Part shown: one piece after another, positions 53,001 to 61,587 of the stretch | Position numbering within the stretch: the first letter of the stretch is position 1 | How the letters are laid out: each line of letters begins with the position of its first letter | NCBI RefSeq assembly: GCF_022369475.1 | Contig: NZ_CP059600.1 | Location: 434,001 to 498,000 of the forward strand | Length of the DNA: 64,000 bases | DNA from: Campylobacter sp. RM12651 | GTDB lineage: Bacteria > Campylobacterota > Campylobacteria > Campylobacterales > Campylobacteraceae | Direction of reading: 5' to 3' | Program-made: the position numbers and the translations under genes | The notes under the pieces: model-generated | What the model was told of the DNA's origin: nothing | Seen by the model: the letters and a program-made list of their open reading frames with translations, nothing else | Database searches by the model: none

Positions 53001-56000
53001 ATCATCTTTACCTATTTGAGAATTATTAGCATTAAGATTATTAGCATTTACATTGCTTGAGTTCAATGTAGCATTTGTAGCTGTAATATTATTAGCTTTA
53101 TTAATATCTGCATTTATCGTTGTATCTTTTCCTAAAGTAATATCATTAGCATTTTTTATAGTAGAGTTAATGGTAGTTTTTTTATTAGCTGCAGGTGGTT
53201 CTGGACTAATTCCATCATGCACTCCTAGATTTTGAGCGTCATTGCTTAAGATTATATTACCTGCTACATCAATATTTCCGCCAGCAACTTCAGCCCCATT
53301 TGCAATTAGTAGCGTTCCACTAGGATTTTTGCTAGTTAAATTTCCTTTTATAGTAGCGTTATCAATTGTAGCATTGTTAAAATTACTATCTGCATTAATC
53401 AATGCACCTCTTCTAGCTACTAATTCATTAGTTTCTATTGCTTTATTAATTGTAGTAGTTGTGTTATTAGCACAAGAGCCACCACCTATTATATCTACTC
53501 TACCGCTACTATTAATATTTGAATTAACAATAGAACCATTTTGCACGGTAACTAAATTAGTTCCTTTAATTAAACCATTATTAGTAGTAGAGCAATCTAT
53601 TAAGGCTTTATTTGTAAATAATTCTCCTAAAACATTTACAACTGATTGTTTAGTAGCTGAAAAATCACTAGAATTACCATTATTTAAAGTTACGCTAGAT
53701 GAACTTATATCAGTATTTTTTGCATTTAGAGTATTTGTTTTTATATTTTTAGAATTTGTAATGCTTAATTTCTCATCAGCTTTAATTAAATCAGCATTAA
53801 TTCCTTTAGCATCTTTTGTATTTAAGATATTAGTATTTTTAGCACTGATAGTATCTCCAGTAAATTTAACATCATCTAAAGTTAAATCATTTAAGCGTTT
53901 GCTAGTATCATTACCTATATTTGCATTAGTTAAATCTACATTTTTAAGACTTAATGTATCATCTACACTTGCTGCATTTATATTAGAATTACTAATCTTA
54001 GAATTAGCAATTTTTAAATTCCCATCAATTCTAACATCATTATTTTTATTAGCATCTTTATTTTGAATGTTTAATTTTTCTAAAAGCATATCTTGAGCTA
54101 ATTGTAATAATGTTTTATTAGCTTTGATTGTAGTTTCTTGTGAATTATCTAATTTAGAATTAATGAAATTAACTTCATTAGAAGTTAGATTTCCCGATAA
54201 AATAGCGTCTTTTATAGTAGTAGTGCTTTTGATATTTACATTACCACTAAGTGTAGCTTGATTTCTTACTTCTAAATTATCAGTATCTTCAATTGACGCT
54301 AATACTTTTGTATCTTTTCCATCTATTATGATTTTACCACCATTAGTATTTGTGCTAAGCTTTGTGCCTTCGTTGATTACGCTTTTGTTTTGTAAGGTTA
54401 TTGTATTAGCATTTATGGTAGCATTTTCTGTTGTTGAATTATCAATCGTTATATCTTTAGCTTGTAAGCCACCTTGTATAGTTGAGCCATTATTTACTTT
54501 TATATCAGTAGCATTAATTTGTGAGTTTGTTTTAGTGCTACTATCATTTAAAGTGACGCTATTAGCATTTACAACACCACTTTCTCCTAAAATAGCTTTG
54601 CTTTCAAATTCTGCTGTAGTAGTTATTGTAGAATTAGCATTTAATGTAGCACCATCTTTTACAAGCAATTTATTAGCATTAATTGTCCCTTTTATATCGG
54701 TTTCTTGAGTGCCAGGTGCAGGGTATTTGCTATCTAGTATTTTATTACTTAAAATAACACTTCCACTATTTGTTATAAACTTAGCATTTTCATCTGATTT
54801 AGCTCCGTATCCTAATACAATATCACTATTTTTAGATTCTAATTCTCCGTTTATAGTCCCCCAATATGCTTGGATTTTATTATTTGCCTTAATTTTTGCA
54901 GTTTTTTCTACATTTGCATTTAATAAATCCACGCTATCATCTATATCTAAAATACCTTTTATATTTGCAGTTGCTATTCTTGCACCATTTGCTTTGATTG
55001 TTTTATCTGCATTCAAGGTAGCATAATTTGATATATCTACAAATCCACTTGCATTTATATTGGCATTGATTGTTGTATCTTTGTCGCTAATAGTAATGTC
55101 TTTAACATTTGTAATATCTGCATTAAGCTTACTTCCATAAGATATTGTTGCATTGCCACCTATATCAAGAGCTGAATTAATTTCGCTATTGTTATCTATA
55201 ATTACATTGCCAGTTGATTTGAAACTATTTCCATTATAAGTTGAGTTTTGAAAATAAGCTCCGTCTGTATTGATATTTGCACCACTAACACTTGCATTAG
55301 TAGATTTAAAATAATTACTTGTAAATTCTCCACCACTAACATTAGTTTTGTCTTTACCTAATTCTCCAATATTAATAGAATTTGTGCCAGTAAATACTCC
55401 ACCATTTACATTGCTACCTGATTTAACATATATATCATTTGCATTTAATTCTCCGCTACTTACATTACCACCAGAATTAATGTTTATAGTGTTATTTGCA
55501 GTGATTTTACCACCACTTACATTGCCACCAATGTCGGCTTGATTTGTAGCATTTAGCTCTGATGAGCCACTTATATTTCCATCTTTATTTAATTTAATAT
55601 TAGTAGCTGTGTGAGTTCCTTTGCTTACATTTGCACCATTTTCAATGATAATATCAGCTCCTGCTATGGTATTGCCTTGTATATTAGACTTGCCTTTATA
55701 AGTAACATTATTAAACTTACTTTCTAAATTAGCGTTTTCGCTTGTGTTTGAATTATCTAGCGTAATATCTCCACCTTCAGCTGTTATTTTACCCGATTGG
55801 ATATTTGAGTTATTGTTAATATTTACATTTTCATTAGCTTTAAGTGTTCCAGAAAGTATATTTGAATTGTTAGTAATATTGATATTTTTACCATTTATGT
55901 TCTTTGCATTACTATCTGTATTATCTAAAGTTACACCGCCTTGAGTTGATGTTACTTCTGTTTTTGACATTAAGGCTTTATCGGTTTTATTATCCTTAAT

Positions 56001-58130
56001 TGTTATATCGCTACCACTTTTTAAGGTTACTAAATCTAGCTTAGAATTGGTTATATTTATTTTATTTCCACTTTGAGTAGACCAAATACCACCATCTGTA
56101 GTGTTGTTTGAAGTAATATTTGAATTAGTAATATCAATAGTTGAATTTGGCTTACCCACAACTATGTGTTTAAAATCAACATTTGAACCATCAATTTTAA
56201 TATCTTTATTTGTGCTAATATTTCCGGTAGTGCTTACAGAACTATTATTTATTGTAAGATTATCAGCGTTTATTCTATCCCCATTTATATTTGCATTATC
56301 TGTGATAGTTAGTTTTTGTATAGCGTGTGTTGAAGTGCCACCAGTTGTTCCTATATTAACATCAGTATATTTACCACCTTTGATATTAATCCCACCTGTT
56401 GTGCTACCTTTTTCTTGTCCTATATCAGAATTACTCGCAGTAACATTTACAAGGTTTAGAGTTTTATTTTGACCGCCTATTATATTAACAGCGTTTTTGC
56501 TAGTTCCAACGATTGTAGTGCCTGTTATGGTTGTATTATCTTTAGTAAAAGTAGCAGCATTATTATCTTTTGTATTTATCGTGCCATTTAGTAAATTAGA
56601 ATTTATATTAAAGCCAGCTGAATTGATATTAATCGTATTATTAGTGCCGGTAGTTGCATTAGTTGCGTCGCCTAATATTACACTCCCACCATTATGAGTA
56701 ATAGTATTGCCACTTGTATTGCCATTAATATTTAAAGTCCCACTATCACTTGTAATAGTTGAATTACTAACTTCATTTGCAGTTAAAGTCCCACCTTTGC
56801 TATTTATGGTTGATTTATCTTTAACATTATTAACGCTTAATTTTCCATTAGCATTACTATTAATAGTTGAGCCTAGAACATCGCCTGATATAGTTAAATT
56901 ACCATCTGTATTACTATTAATAATTGAGTTATTTGTAACATTTTTAGTAACTTCAATTTTAGCACCATTGCTATTGATAGTTGAGCTATCTATATTGTTT
57001 GTTACCTTTAAAGTCCCGCTAGTTCCATCAATTGTAGAACCTACTACATCATTTTTAACATCAATAGTCCCACCATTATTTTTAATAGTTGAATTGTCAA
57101 TATTATTTGTAACACTTAAATTCCCACCACTTTCACTATTTATAATTGAATTAGCAGTAATATTATCAGCAGTTATATTTGCACCTTTACTATTAATTGT
57201 AGATTTATTTGTGATATTTCCCGCAGTTAAATTCCCACCATTACCATTGATTGTTGAGCCATTAATTTCATTTGTAACTTTAATAGTCCCATTAGTTTCG
57301 CTATTTATAGTTGAATTATTTTTTATATTATTAGCAGTAATAGTTCCACCTTTGCCATTAACTTCTGAGCCATTAATTTCATTTGTAACATTAATAGTTA
57401 CACTGTTTTCGCTATTGATGATGGAATTATTATTTATATTTTCAGCAGTGATAGTTCCACCTTTGCCGTTAACAGTAGTAGATGAAATAGTGTTAGCAAT
57501 TATTGTACCAGAACCATTTTGTACTTTGGAATTTGTAGCTCCATTACCTTCTACAATATTTAGTGTTATAGTCCCTAATTTATTGTGTAAGAATGTATTA
57601 TTTAAACTTGTATTACCTTTTACAGTAAATGTTGCATTGCTATCATTTACTAAATAAGTATCATTACCTATTAGATTACCTTCTACAAGTAATATTGCAT
57701 TTTTATTTTGCATATAGATACCATCTTTACTACTAAGTTCTGTTGCTTCTATTCTACCTGCATTGTTAATATCTCCATTTACAGTTAAATCATTTTTAAC
57801 TGTCATAGAACTAGTTTTATCCATCCATAAGGTGCTTCTTTGCTCTCTATTATTAGCATGTTGACCACCTTGGCTATTAATTATGAAATTTAAAAAAGTT
57901 CCATTAAAACTATCTAAAGGGTGAAAATCTCCACCACCACTCATAGTAAAAGTAGTATTATTTGCATTTGCTTCGTTTTTAAAATTAATTGTTTTTATAT
58001 CTGTTTGATTTAAACTGCTGTATATATCGTTTGTTTTTTCTATTGTTAAGCTATTTCCACTAAAAGTCGCTGCTTGAACTGAACTAATTATCGTAAATGC
58101 TAGTAATGACATTCTTATGGTCTTATTCAT
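50052..58130 (-). CDS. Giant Asn-rich autotransporter (type Va secretion)
   Basis: A 2692-residue surface protein. It has a signal peptide of about 21 residues (ends VQA). The passenger domain (about 22-2380) consists of hundreds of short strand repeats rich in Asn, Ile, Thr, Ser and Gly (units such as GGTITANNIKNNSTINSE), as in beta-helix adhesins. The C-terminal barrel (about 2420-2692) ends NINLGFSYNF with the terminal Phe expected for BAM recognition. No protease triad was noticed, so adhesion is the likely role. AAGGATTTC precedes ATG, and an FNR-type box lies over the predicted transcription start at 58,187. The gene stands alone. Confidence 0.9.
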   Translation of the reverse strand: MNKTIRMSLLAFTIISSVQAATFSGNSLTIEKTNDIYSSLNQTDIKTINFKNEANANNTTFTMSGGGDFHPLDSFNGTFLNFIINSQGGQHANNREQRSTLWMDKTSSMTVKNDLTVNGDINNAGRIEATELSSKDGIYMQNKNAILLVEGNLIGNDTYLVNDSNATFTVKGNTSLNNTFLHNKLGTITLNIVEGNGATNSKVQNGSGTIIANTISSTTVNGKGGTITAENINNNSIINSENSVTINVTNEINGSEVNGKGGTITANNIKNNSTINSETNGTIKVTNEINGSTINGNGGNLTAGNITNKSTINSKGANITADNITANSIINSESGGNLSVTNNIDNSTIKNNGGTIDVKNDVVGSTIDGTSGTLKVTNNIDSSTINSNGAKIEVTKNVTNNSIINSNTDGNLTISGDVLGSTINSNANGKLSVNNVKDKSTINSKGGTLTANEVSNSTITSDSGTLNINGNTSGNTITHNGGSVILGDATNATTGTNNTININSAGFNINSNLLNGTINTKDNNAATFTKDNTTITGTTIVGTSKNAVNIIGGQNKTLNLVNVTASNSDIGQEKGSTTGGINIKGGKYTDVNIGTTGGTSTHAIQKLTITDNANINGDRINADNLTINNSSVSTTGNISTNKDIKIDGSNVDFKHIVVGKPNSTIDITNSNITSNNTTDGGIWSTQSGNKINITNSKLDLVTLKSGSDITIKDNKTDKALMSKTEVTSTQGGVTLDNTDSNAKNINGKNINITNNSNILSGTLKANENVNINNNSNIQSGKITAEGGDITLDNSNTSENANLESKFNNVTYKGKSNIQGNTIAGADIIIENGANVSKGTHTATNIKLNKDGNISGSSELNATNQADIGGNVSGGKITANNTININSGGNVSSGELNANDIYVKSGSNVNGGVFTGTNSINIGELGKDKTNVSGGEFTSNYFKSTNASVSGANINTDGAYFQNSTYNGNSFKSTGNVIIDNNSEINSALDIGGNATISYGSKLNADITNVKDITISDKDTTINANINASGFVDISNYATLNADKTIKANGARIATANIKGILDIDDSVDLLNANVEKTAKIKANNKIQAYWGTINGELESKNSDIVLGYGAKSDENAKFITNSGSVILSNKILDSKYPAPGTQETDIKGTINANKLLVKDGATLNANSTITTTAEFESKAILGESGVVNANSVTLNDSSTKTNSQINATDIKVNNGSTIQGGLQAKDITIDNSTTENATINANTITLQNKSVINEGTKLSTNTNGGKIIIDGKDTKVLASIEDTDNLEVRNQATLSGNVNIKSTTTIKDAILSGNLTSNEVNFINSKLDNSQETTIKANKTLLQLAQDMLLEKLNIQNKDANKNNDVRIDGNLKIANSKISNSNINAASVDDTLSLKNVDLTNANIGNDTSKRLNDLTLDDVKFTGDTISAKNTNILNTKDAKGINADLIKADEKLSITNSKNIKTNTLNAKNTDISSSSVTLNNGNSSDFSATKQSVVNVLGELFTNKALIDCSTTNNGLIKGTNLVTVQNGSIVNSNINSSGRVDIIGGGSCANNTTTTINKAIETNELVARRGALINADSNFNNATIDNATIKGNLTSKNPSGTLLIANGAEVAGGNIDVAGNIILSNDAQNLGVHDGISPEPPAANKKTTINSTIKNANDITLGKDTTINADINKANNITATNATLNSSNVNANNLNANNSQIGKDDKSSNIILQGMANIANSVIDATINAIKDIIVTSDDKNNPSKINSKLTSKENITIKGSEPTQVNADLKADKNINVTNATIKDNTNLNANNDINLNNTKSNNIKATSNSGNITISGGEFKGKDAIITANNGKTTLTNNAKVCSSIDTKDLDLNNKASICSDDTTPVTITSTGLSNIDGKNGVNIGKNVTFNANNLDIKNIDDKSKLDAKLNASGEFKVSNSTLKNDISVKGNKACFKPDSTTTLKGKVEVDCLDSNQTTFDGEVIAKNVKDNGSQFNNKTTIDGGTNNLNNSTFNDDLTLKGEGNTKLSNASMKDLVNEAIKVVLDNIKSFNNITNQKGGDLSINNTDKIAGTSIKNNGNKSKLDFNNIGELATKITNDDGGILSLTNVKNVSEDITNNSELNVNNSIINAAIKYDNNKCGTLNTSNGIYNNNVEQCNINANLNNTFNKDILVHNHSEISGNFTANTFKTNTLNADNAFIEITGTKPISSIDDLATNTYDKTSDLKNSTYTIKNSTIRATNTNSNGIGGIRADNLIVDNSHIQAQVVTNTLNANNSKFYIYGGGIDTSLEDKFSGPIIVNKEALGENNEIVLYNTNLSKLINTRVPIAIVNGKKEDNEKDKAYFKVTYKTVLATYNTKVLSFDEIGKDGVWSLGLTDKEPIINKDSIRSNLEIDKEALKGFGKVSADDKDLLTLEYLDPAVTSAIKNIMYTPYYVARYYIDDNDLRFNYLRNDDKNKGFWINSDYGYFETDSNNLKGSRVNVGVDNKVSLKNLDVAYGIKASKAKLKANKALSTDVGITGIGLYASTNFNSGFFVDYDLNLLTLKGNYKSDLAMINTTRYDNLWQAKVKVGQRFGSDYYVEPNIKLIATRYPKVNIDGAVLGIQTEQAAQYTAKAVIKAGAKINDKVGLNTEFAYIKDLNESPSNSANDGMTYYFERVQDRGFEIKFGADYKPSVNTNINLDFAKSITNHFNNNYNINLGFSYNF

Positions 58131-58566
58131 ATGAAATCCTTAAAAAGTTGCTTGATTTTTATTAATGCTAAAAAATTGATATAAATCAAGGTATTATATT
58201 TATAAATTGAAAAAACAAAGCTTAAAAAATGATAATTTTGCAACAATTTTTGCTAAATTTTTCGCAATAAAATACTTAAATATTACAAGTTTTCTAATAG
58301 TAATTTAGTTGTATTTAAAATGCTTTATATATTGTTGTAGTAGATAAAATATTAATTTATAAAAATTTAATATTTATTATTAAATATTTAAAATCTTAAA
58401 TATAAATTAATTTTTATTAGTAAATATAAAAATATATATTTTATAATTTTTCTTAAGAATTTCATTTTCAAATTCTAATTATTCAAAGAAGACTAAAAAT
58501 ACCTTATAACTTTATGATAATACTTACTATATAAAATGTTCTTTTATATTTTAAAAAGGAGAAATT
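58131..58566. other. 436-bp divergent regulatory region, autotransporter / torA
   Basis: It holds the FNR-type box and -10 box of the autotransporter gene near 58,176-58,198, and a TATAAAAT box at 58,530-58,537 that suits torA. Between them is very AT-rich DNA (about 58,330-58,450) with runs of TAAATATT-type sequence. No gene is seen. Confidence 0.6.
58176..58189 (-). promoter_or_regulatory. Perfect FNR/CRP-type box over the autotransporter start of transcription
   Basis: TTGATATAAATCAA matches the full FNR half-site pattern TTGAT-N4-ATCAA. On the minus strand a TATAAT at 58193-58198 puts the start of transcription near 58,187, within the box, so a bound FNR/CRP-family protein would block the promoter. 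The torA start is 378 bp away on the other side. Confidence 0.55.
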
Positions 58567-60960
58567 ATGGCAATTTCAAGAAGAACATTCCTTAAAGGTT
58601 CAGCAATTACAGCTAGTGCGATTACTTGTCCTTTGAGTGCTGATACAAATTTTTATGATATCAAGCAAATCCCACACGCTACACATTTTGGTGCATTTAC
58701 AGCCGAAGTAAATAGCGAAGGAAAAATAATCAATCTTATCCCACACGAAAGTGATAAAAACCCAAGCGTAATCACTAAAGCTATCATAGATAGAACATAT
58801 TCAGATACAAGGGTAAAATATCCAAGTGTTAGAAAAAGTTTTTTAGAAGGTAAAAATCGCCCTGATTTAAGGGGTCGTGAGCCTTTCGTTCGTGTTAGTT
58901 GGGATGTAGTGCTTGATTTATTATATAAAAAGCTTAAAGCTACAAAACCTGAAAATATCTTTAACGCAAGTTATGGTGGATGGGGTCATGTTGGCTTACT
59001 TCATAATTGTAACGCAGTTGCAGGTAGATTTTTTAACACCGTTTTAGGTGGAGCAATAGGCACTGATGGAGAGTATAGTAACGGAGCAGCGGGTAAAGTA
59101 AATACTGCTATAGCAGGGGATTTAGAAGTTTATAGTTTGCAAACAAATTACGAGCAAATGATTAAAAACTGCGAAGTTTATGTAATGTGGGGTTGTGATA
59201 TTTACAAGGATAATCAAATAGATTTTAAGGTAGCTAATCGTGAGAATGATGGTTGGCTTAAAAAATACGCAGCTAGTAATATAAAGTTTATTAACATTGA
59301 CCCACAATACACAAAAGCAGCAGAAATTACAAAGGCTGAATGGATAAAAATCGTCCCAAATACCGATGTTGCAATGATACTTGGAATGTGCCATTATTTA
59401 TATACAAGTGGAAAATACGATAAAGAATTTATAGCTAAATATACAGATGGATTTGATAAGTTTTTACCATATTTGCTAGGTAAAACTGATGGAGTAGAAA
59501 AAACTCCTGAATGGGCGGCTAAGATTTGTGGAATTGATGCGACTAAGATTAAAGAATTATGCGATTTATTTGTTAGTAAAAGGACATTTTTAGCAGGTAA
59601 CTGGGCAAATCAAAGAGCGCATCACGGCGAACAAGCTGACTGGGCTATCATAACTTTAGCTTGTATGATTGGTCAAGTAGGACTTCCTGGTGGTGGATTT
59701 GGCTTTTCTATGCATTATTGCTCGGCTGGTGGAGCGTTTAGTGGAGCGTTACTTCCTGTTGGATTACCACAAGGAAAAAATAGCGTAAATATAAATATCC
59801 CTGCAAGTCGTGTAAGCGAAGCTATCCTAAATCCAAATAAAACTATCAATTTTAAAGGCAAAACCTTTACATATCCAGAGATTAAAATGTTTTATGTAGC
59901 AGGTGCTAGTGTTTTAGGTCATCATCCAAATACTAATGAATTAATTCATGCTTTAAGACAACTTGAAACAATAGTTGTTCATGAGCCTTGGTGGACGCCG
60001 ATGGCAAAAATGGCTGATATAGTAATCCCAGCTACAACAACACTTGAGCGTGATGATATAAGTTTTGGTGGTTCATATTCGCAAGATTGGGTATATGCTA
60101 TGAAAAAAGTAATCGAGCCTGTATATGAAAGCCGCAATGATTACGATGTTTTCTATGAACTAGCAAAAAGATTTGGCGAAAGAGAATTGGCTAAGTTTAG
60201 TGGTGGCAAGAAAGACCATTTAGAATGGATAAGAAGTTTTTATGAGAAGAGTGATTGTATAAATGAAATGGAATTTGATGAGTTTTGGGAGAAAGGCTCA
60301 CTTCATTTTGAAATTCCAAAAGAAGCTTATGAATTTGTTCGCCACGCTGATTTTAGAAAAGACCCAGTGAATAATAAATTAGCAACAGAAAGTGGAAAAT
60401 TCCAAATCTATTCACAAAAATTTGCTGATTATAATTTACCTGATTTTAAAGGTCATATAACTTGGTTTGAACCGGCTGAATATTTAGGAAATCAAGAATT
60501 AAGCAAAAAATATCCATTCCATTTATTAAGCCCACACCCAAGATATAGAATTCATTCTCAACTTGATAATACTTGGGTAAGAGAGCTTTACAAAATCCAA
60601 GGTCGTGAGCCTGTAGTAATTAATACAGAAGATGCTAAAAAGCTTGGTATTAAGCACGGCGAAGTGGTAGAAGTATATAATAATCGTGGTAGATTATTAG
60701 CTGGTGCATTTGTAAGTGATGATATTAGAAGTGGCGTTGTAGCTATTCAAGAGGGTGCTTGGTATGACCCTGAAGATGATAAAGATAATGCAAGATGCAA
60801 TCAAGGTCATGTAAATGTGCTTACTTCATCTCGCCCAACTTCTCAAATGGCACAAGCAACAAGCGTAAATACTTGCTTAGTAGCGATTAGAAAACTTGAT
60901 AAAAATGAAGCTGTTAAACCATATAAAAACACAACACCACCAACAATTATAGGAGCGTAA
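58567..60960 (+). CDS. torA: Periplasmic molybdopterin reductase, TMAO/DMSO type
   Basis: A 797-residue enzyme of the DMSO reductase family. The Tat signal has SRRTFLKGSA at 4-13. The molybdenum-ligand Ser171 lies in GEYSNGAAG. NASYGGWGHVG lies near the active site, PDNE-type loops follow, and the C-terminal cofactor-binding domain has LLSPHPRYRIHSQLDN and EVVEVYNNRGRL. There is no N-terminal Cys motif for an iron-sulfur cluster, as in TorA and BisC types. It probably reduces TMAO or other S/N-oxides in respiration under low oxygen. It lies 1 nt before its cytochrome gene, as the C. jejuni pair is also adjacent. GGAG precedes ATG. Confidence 0.88.
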   Translation: MAISRRTFLKGSAITASAITCPLSADTNFYDIKQIPHATHFGAFTAEVNSEGKIINLIPHESDKNPSVITKAIIDRTYSDTRVKYPSVRKSFLEGKNRPDLRGREPFVRVSWDVVLDLLYKKLKATKPENIFNASYGGWGHVGLLHNCNAVAGRFFNTVLGGAIGTDGEYSNGAAGKVNTAIAGDLEVYSLQTNYEQMIKNCEVYVMWGCDIYKDNQIDFKVANRENDGWLKKYAASNIKFINIDPQYTKAAEITKAEWIKIVPNTDVAMILGMCHYLYTSGKYDKEFIAKYTDGFDKFLPYLLGKTDGVEKTPEWAAKICGIDATKIKELCDLFVSKRTFLAGNWANQRAHHGEQADWAIITLACMIGQVGLPGGGFGFSMHYCSAGGAFSGALLPVGLPQGKNSVNINIPASRVSEAILNPNKTINFKGKTFTYPEIKMFYVAGASVLGHHPNTNELIHALRQLETIVVHEPWWTPMAKMADIVIPATTTLERDDISFGGSYSQDWVYAMKKVIEPVYESRNDYDVFYELAKRFGERELAKFSGGKKDHLEWIRSFYEKSDCINEMEFDEFWEKGSLHFEIPKEAYEFVRHADFRKDPVNNKLATESGKFQIYSQKFADYNLPDFKGHITWFEPAEYLGNQELSKKYPFHLLSPHPRYRIHSQLDNTWVRELYKIQGREPVVINTEDAKKLGIKHGEVVEVYNNRGRLLAGAFVSDDIRSGVVAIQEGAWYDPEDDKDNARCNQGHVNVLTSSRPTSQMAQATSVNTCLVAIRKLDKNEAVKPYKNTTPPTIIGA

Positions 60961-60961
60961 A

Positions 60962-61543
60962 ATGAGAAAAATTATAGGATTATCATTAATTACTTTAAGT
61001 GCTTTTGCATATAAGCCTGATTATCAGCAAATATTTTTACCAACTCCTGCAAAAGTTGAGACAAAAAAGCAAGAATTTGCTAAAGATATTAGATTTATCT
61101 TAGATGAAAAAGCGACAATGCTAGATGAAAATCAAAAGCAAATCGGAACGATTTATGAAGGAACTATGGTTAAGCTAATTGAAACTAAGGGAGATTTAGC
61201 TAAGGTTAGCATTAGTGGAGAAGTTGTAGGAGATAAATTAGCATTTAATAAAAATGCGGAATTTGTCTATTTAGAGAGTAAAAACGCTAAGCCTGAAATG
61301 AGCTTTTGGGTAAAATCAAGCTCTTTAACTACTGATAAAGACGCTGCTTTTGAAGGTGTTGAGGTGTTTTATTATGATTCTTGCACGAGTTGTCACGCAG
61401 CACACGCTCCAAGCGAACACGCAATTGATGAATGGGACGCTTATTTAGGAGCAATGCAAATGAATGCAAAAATTACTGACGAGCAAAAGGATAGAATATT
61501 ACGCTATATGCAAGCACATTCTAGCAATGGAGCTTTTAAGTAA
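60962..61543 (+). CDS. Monohaem c-type cytochrome partner of the torA-like reductase
   Basis: A 193-residue periplasmic protein with signal peptide (about 1-16, ends AFA), an SH3-like region at about 45-95 (DEKATMLDENQ ... GTMVKLIETKGDLAKVSI), and one haem site CTSCH at 141-145 followed by a helix with Met (YLGAMQMNAKI). It is the likely electron donor to the reductase upstream, with which it is co-transcribed. Haem attachment would depend on CcsBA. Confidence 0.85.
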   Translation: MRKIIGLSLITLSAFAYKPDYQQIFLPTPAKVETKKQEFAKDIRFILDEKATMLDENQKQIGTIYEGTMVKLIETKGDLAKVSISGEVVGDKLAFNKNAEFVYLESKNAKPEMSFWVKSSSLTTDKDAAFEGVEVFYYDSCTSCHAAHAPSEHAIDEWDAYLGAMQMNAKITDEQKDRILRYMQAHSSNGAFK

Positions 61544-61551
61544 ATTAAAAT

Positions 61552-61583
61552 AGAATTTGTAATTAGGATTAATTACAAATTCT
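61552..61583. terminator. Bidirectional terminator, torA operon / topA
   Basis: AGAATTTGTAATTA (61552-61565) and TAATTACAAATTCT (61570-61583) form a perfect 14-bp stem with loop GGAT, followed by TTTTATTATTTTT. Confidence 0.85.
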
Positions 61584-61587
61584 TTTA

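Noticed and set aside
56700-57500. Regular repeats in the autotransporter gene as a CRISPR array
   Set aside because: Repeat and spacer lengths are not constant, the repeats are translated in one continuous frame, and no cas genes are present.
50887-57657. Many long open frames on the plus strand across the autotransporter gene (up to about 316 codons)
   Set aside because: They lie wholly antisense to a gene with signal peptide, repeats and C-terminal barrel. They lack ribosome sites and are Leu/Val/Pro-rich mirrors of the Asn/Thr-rich coding strand.
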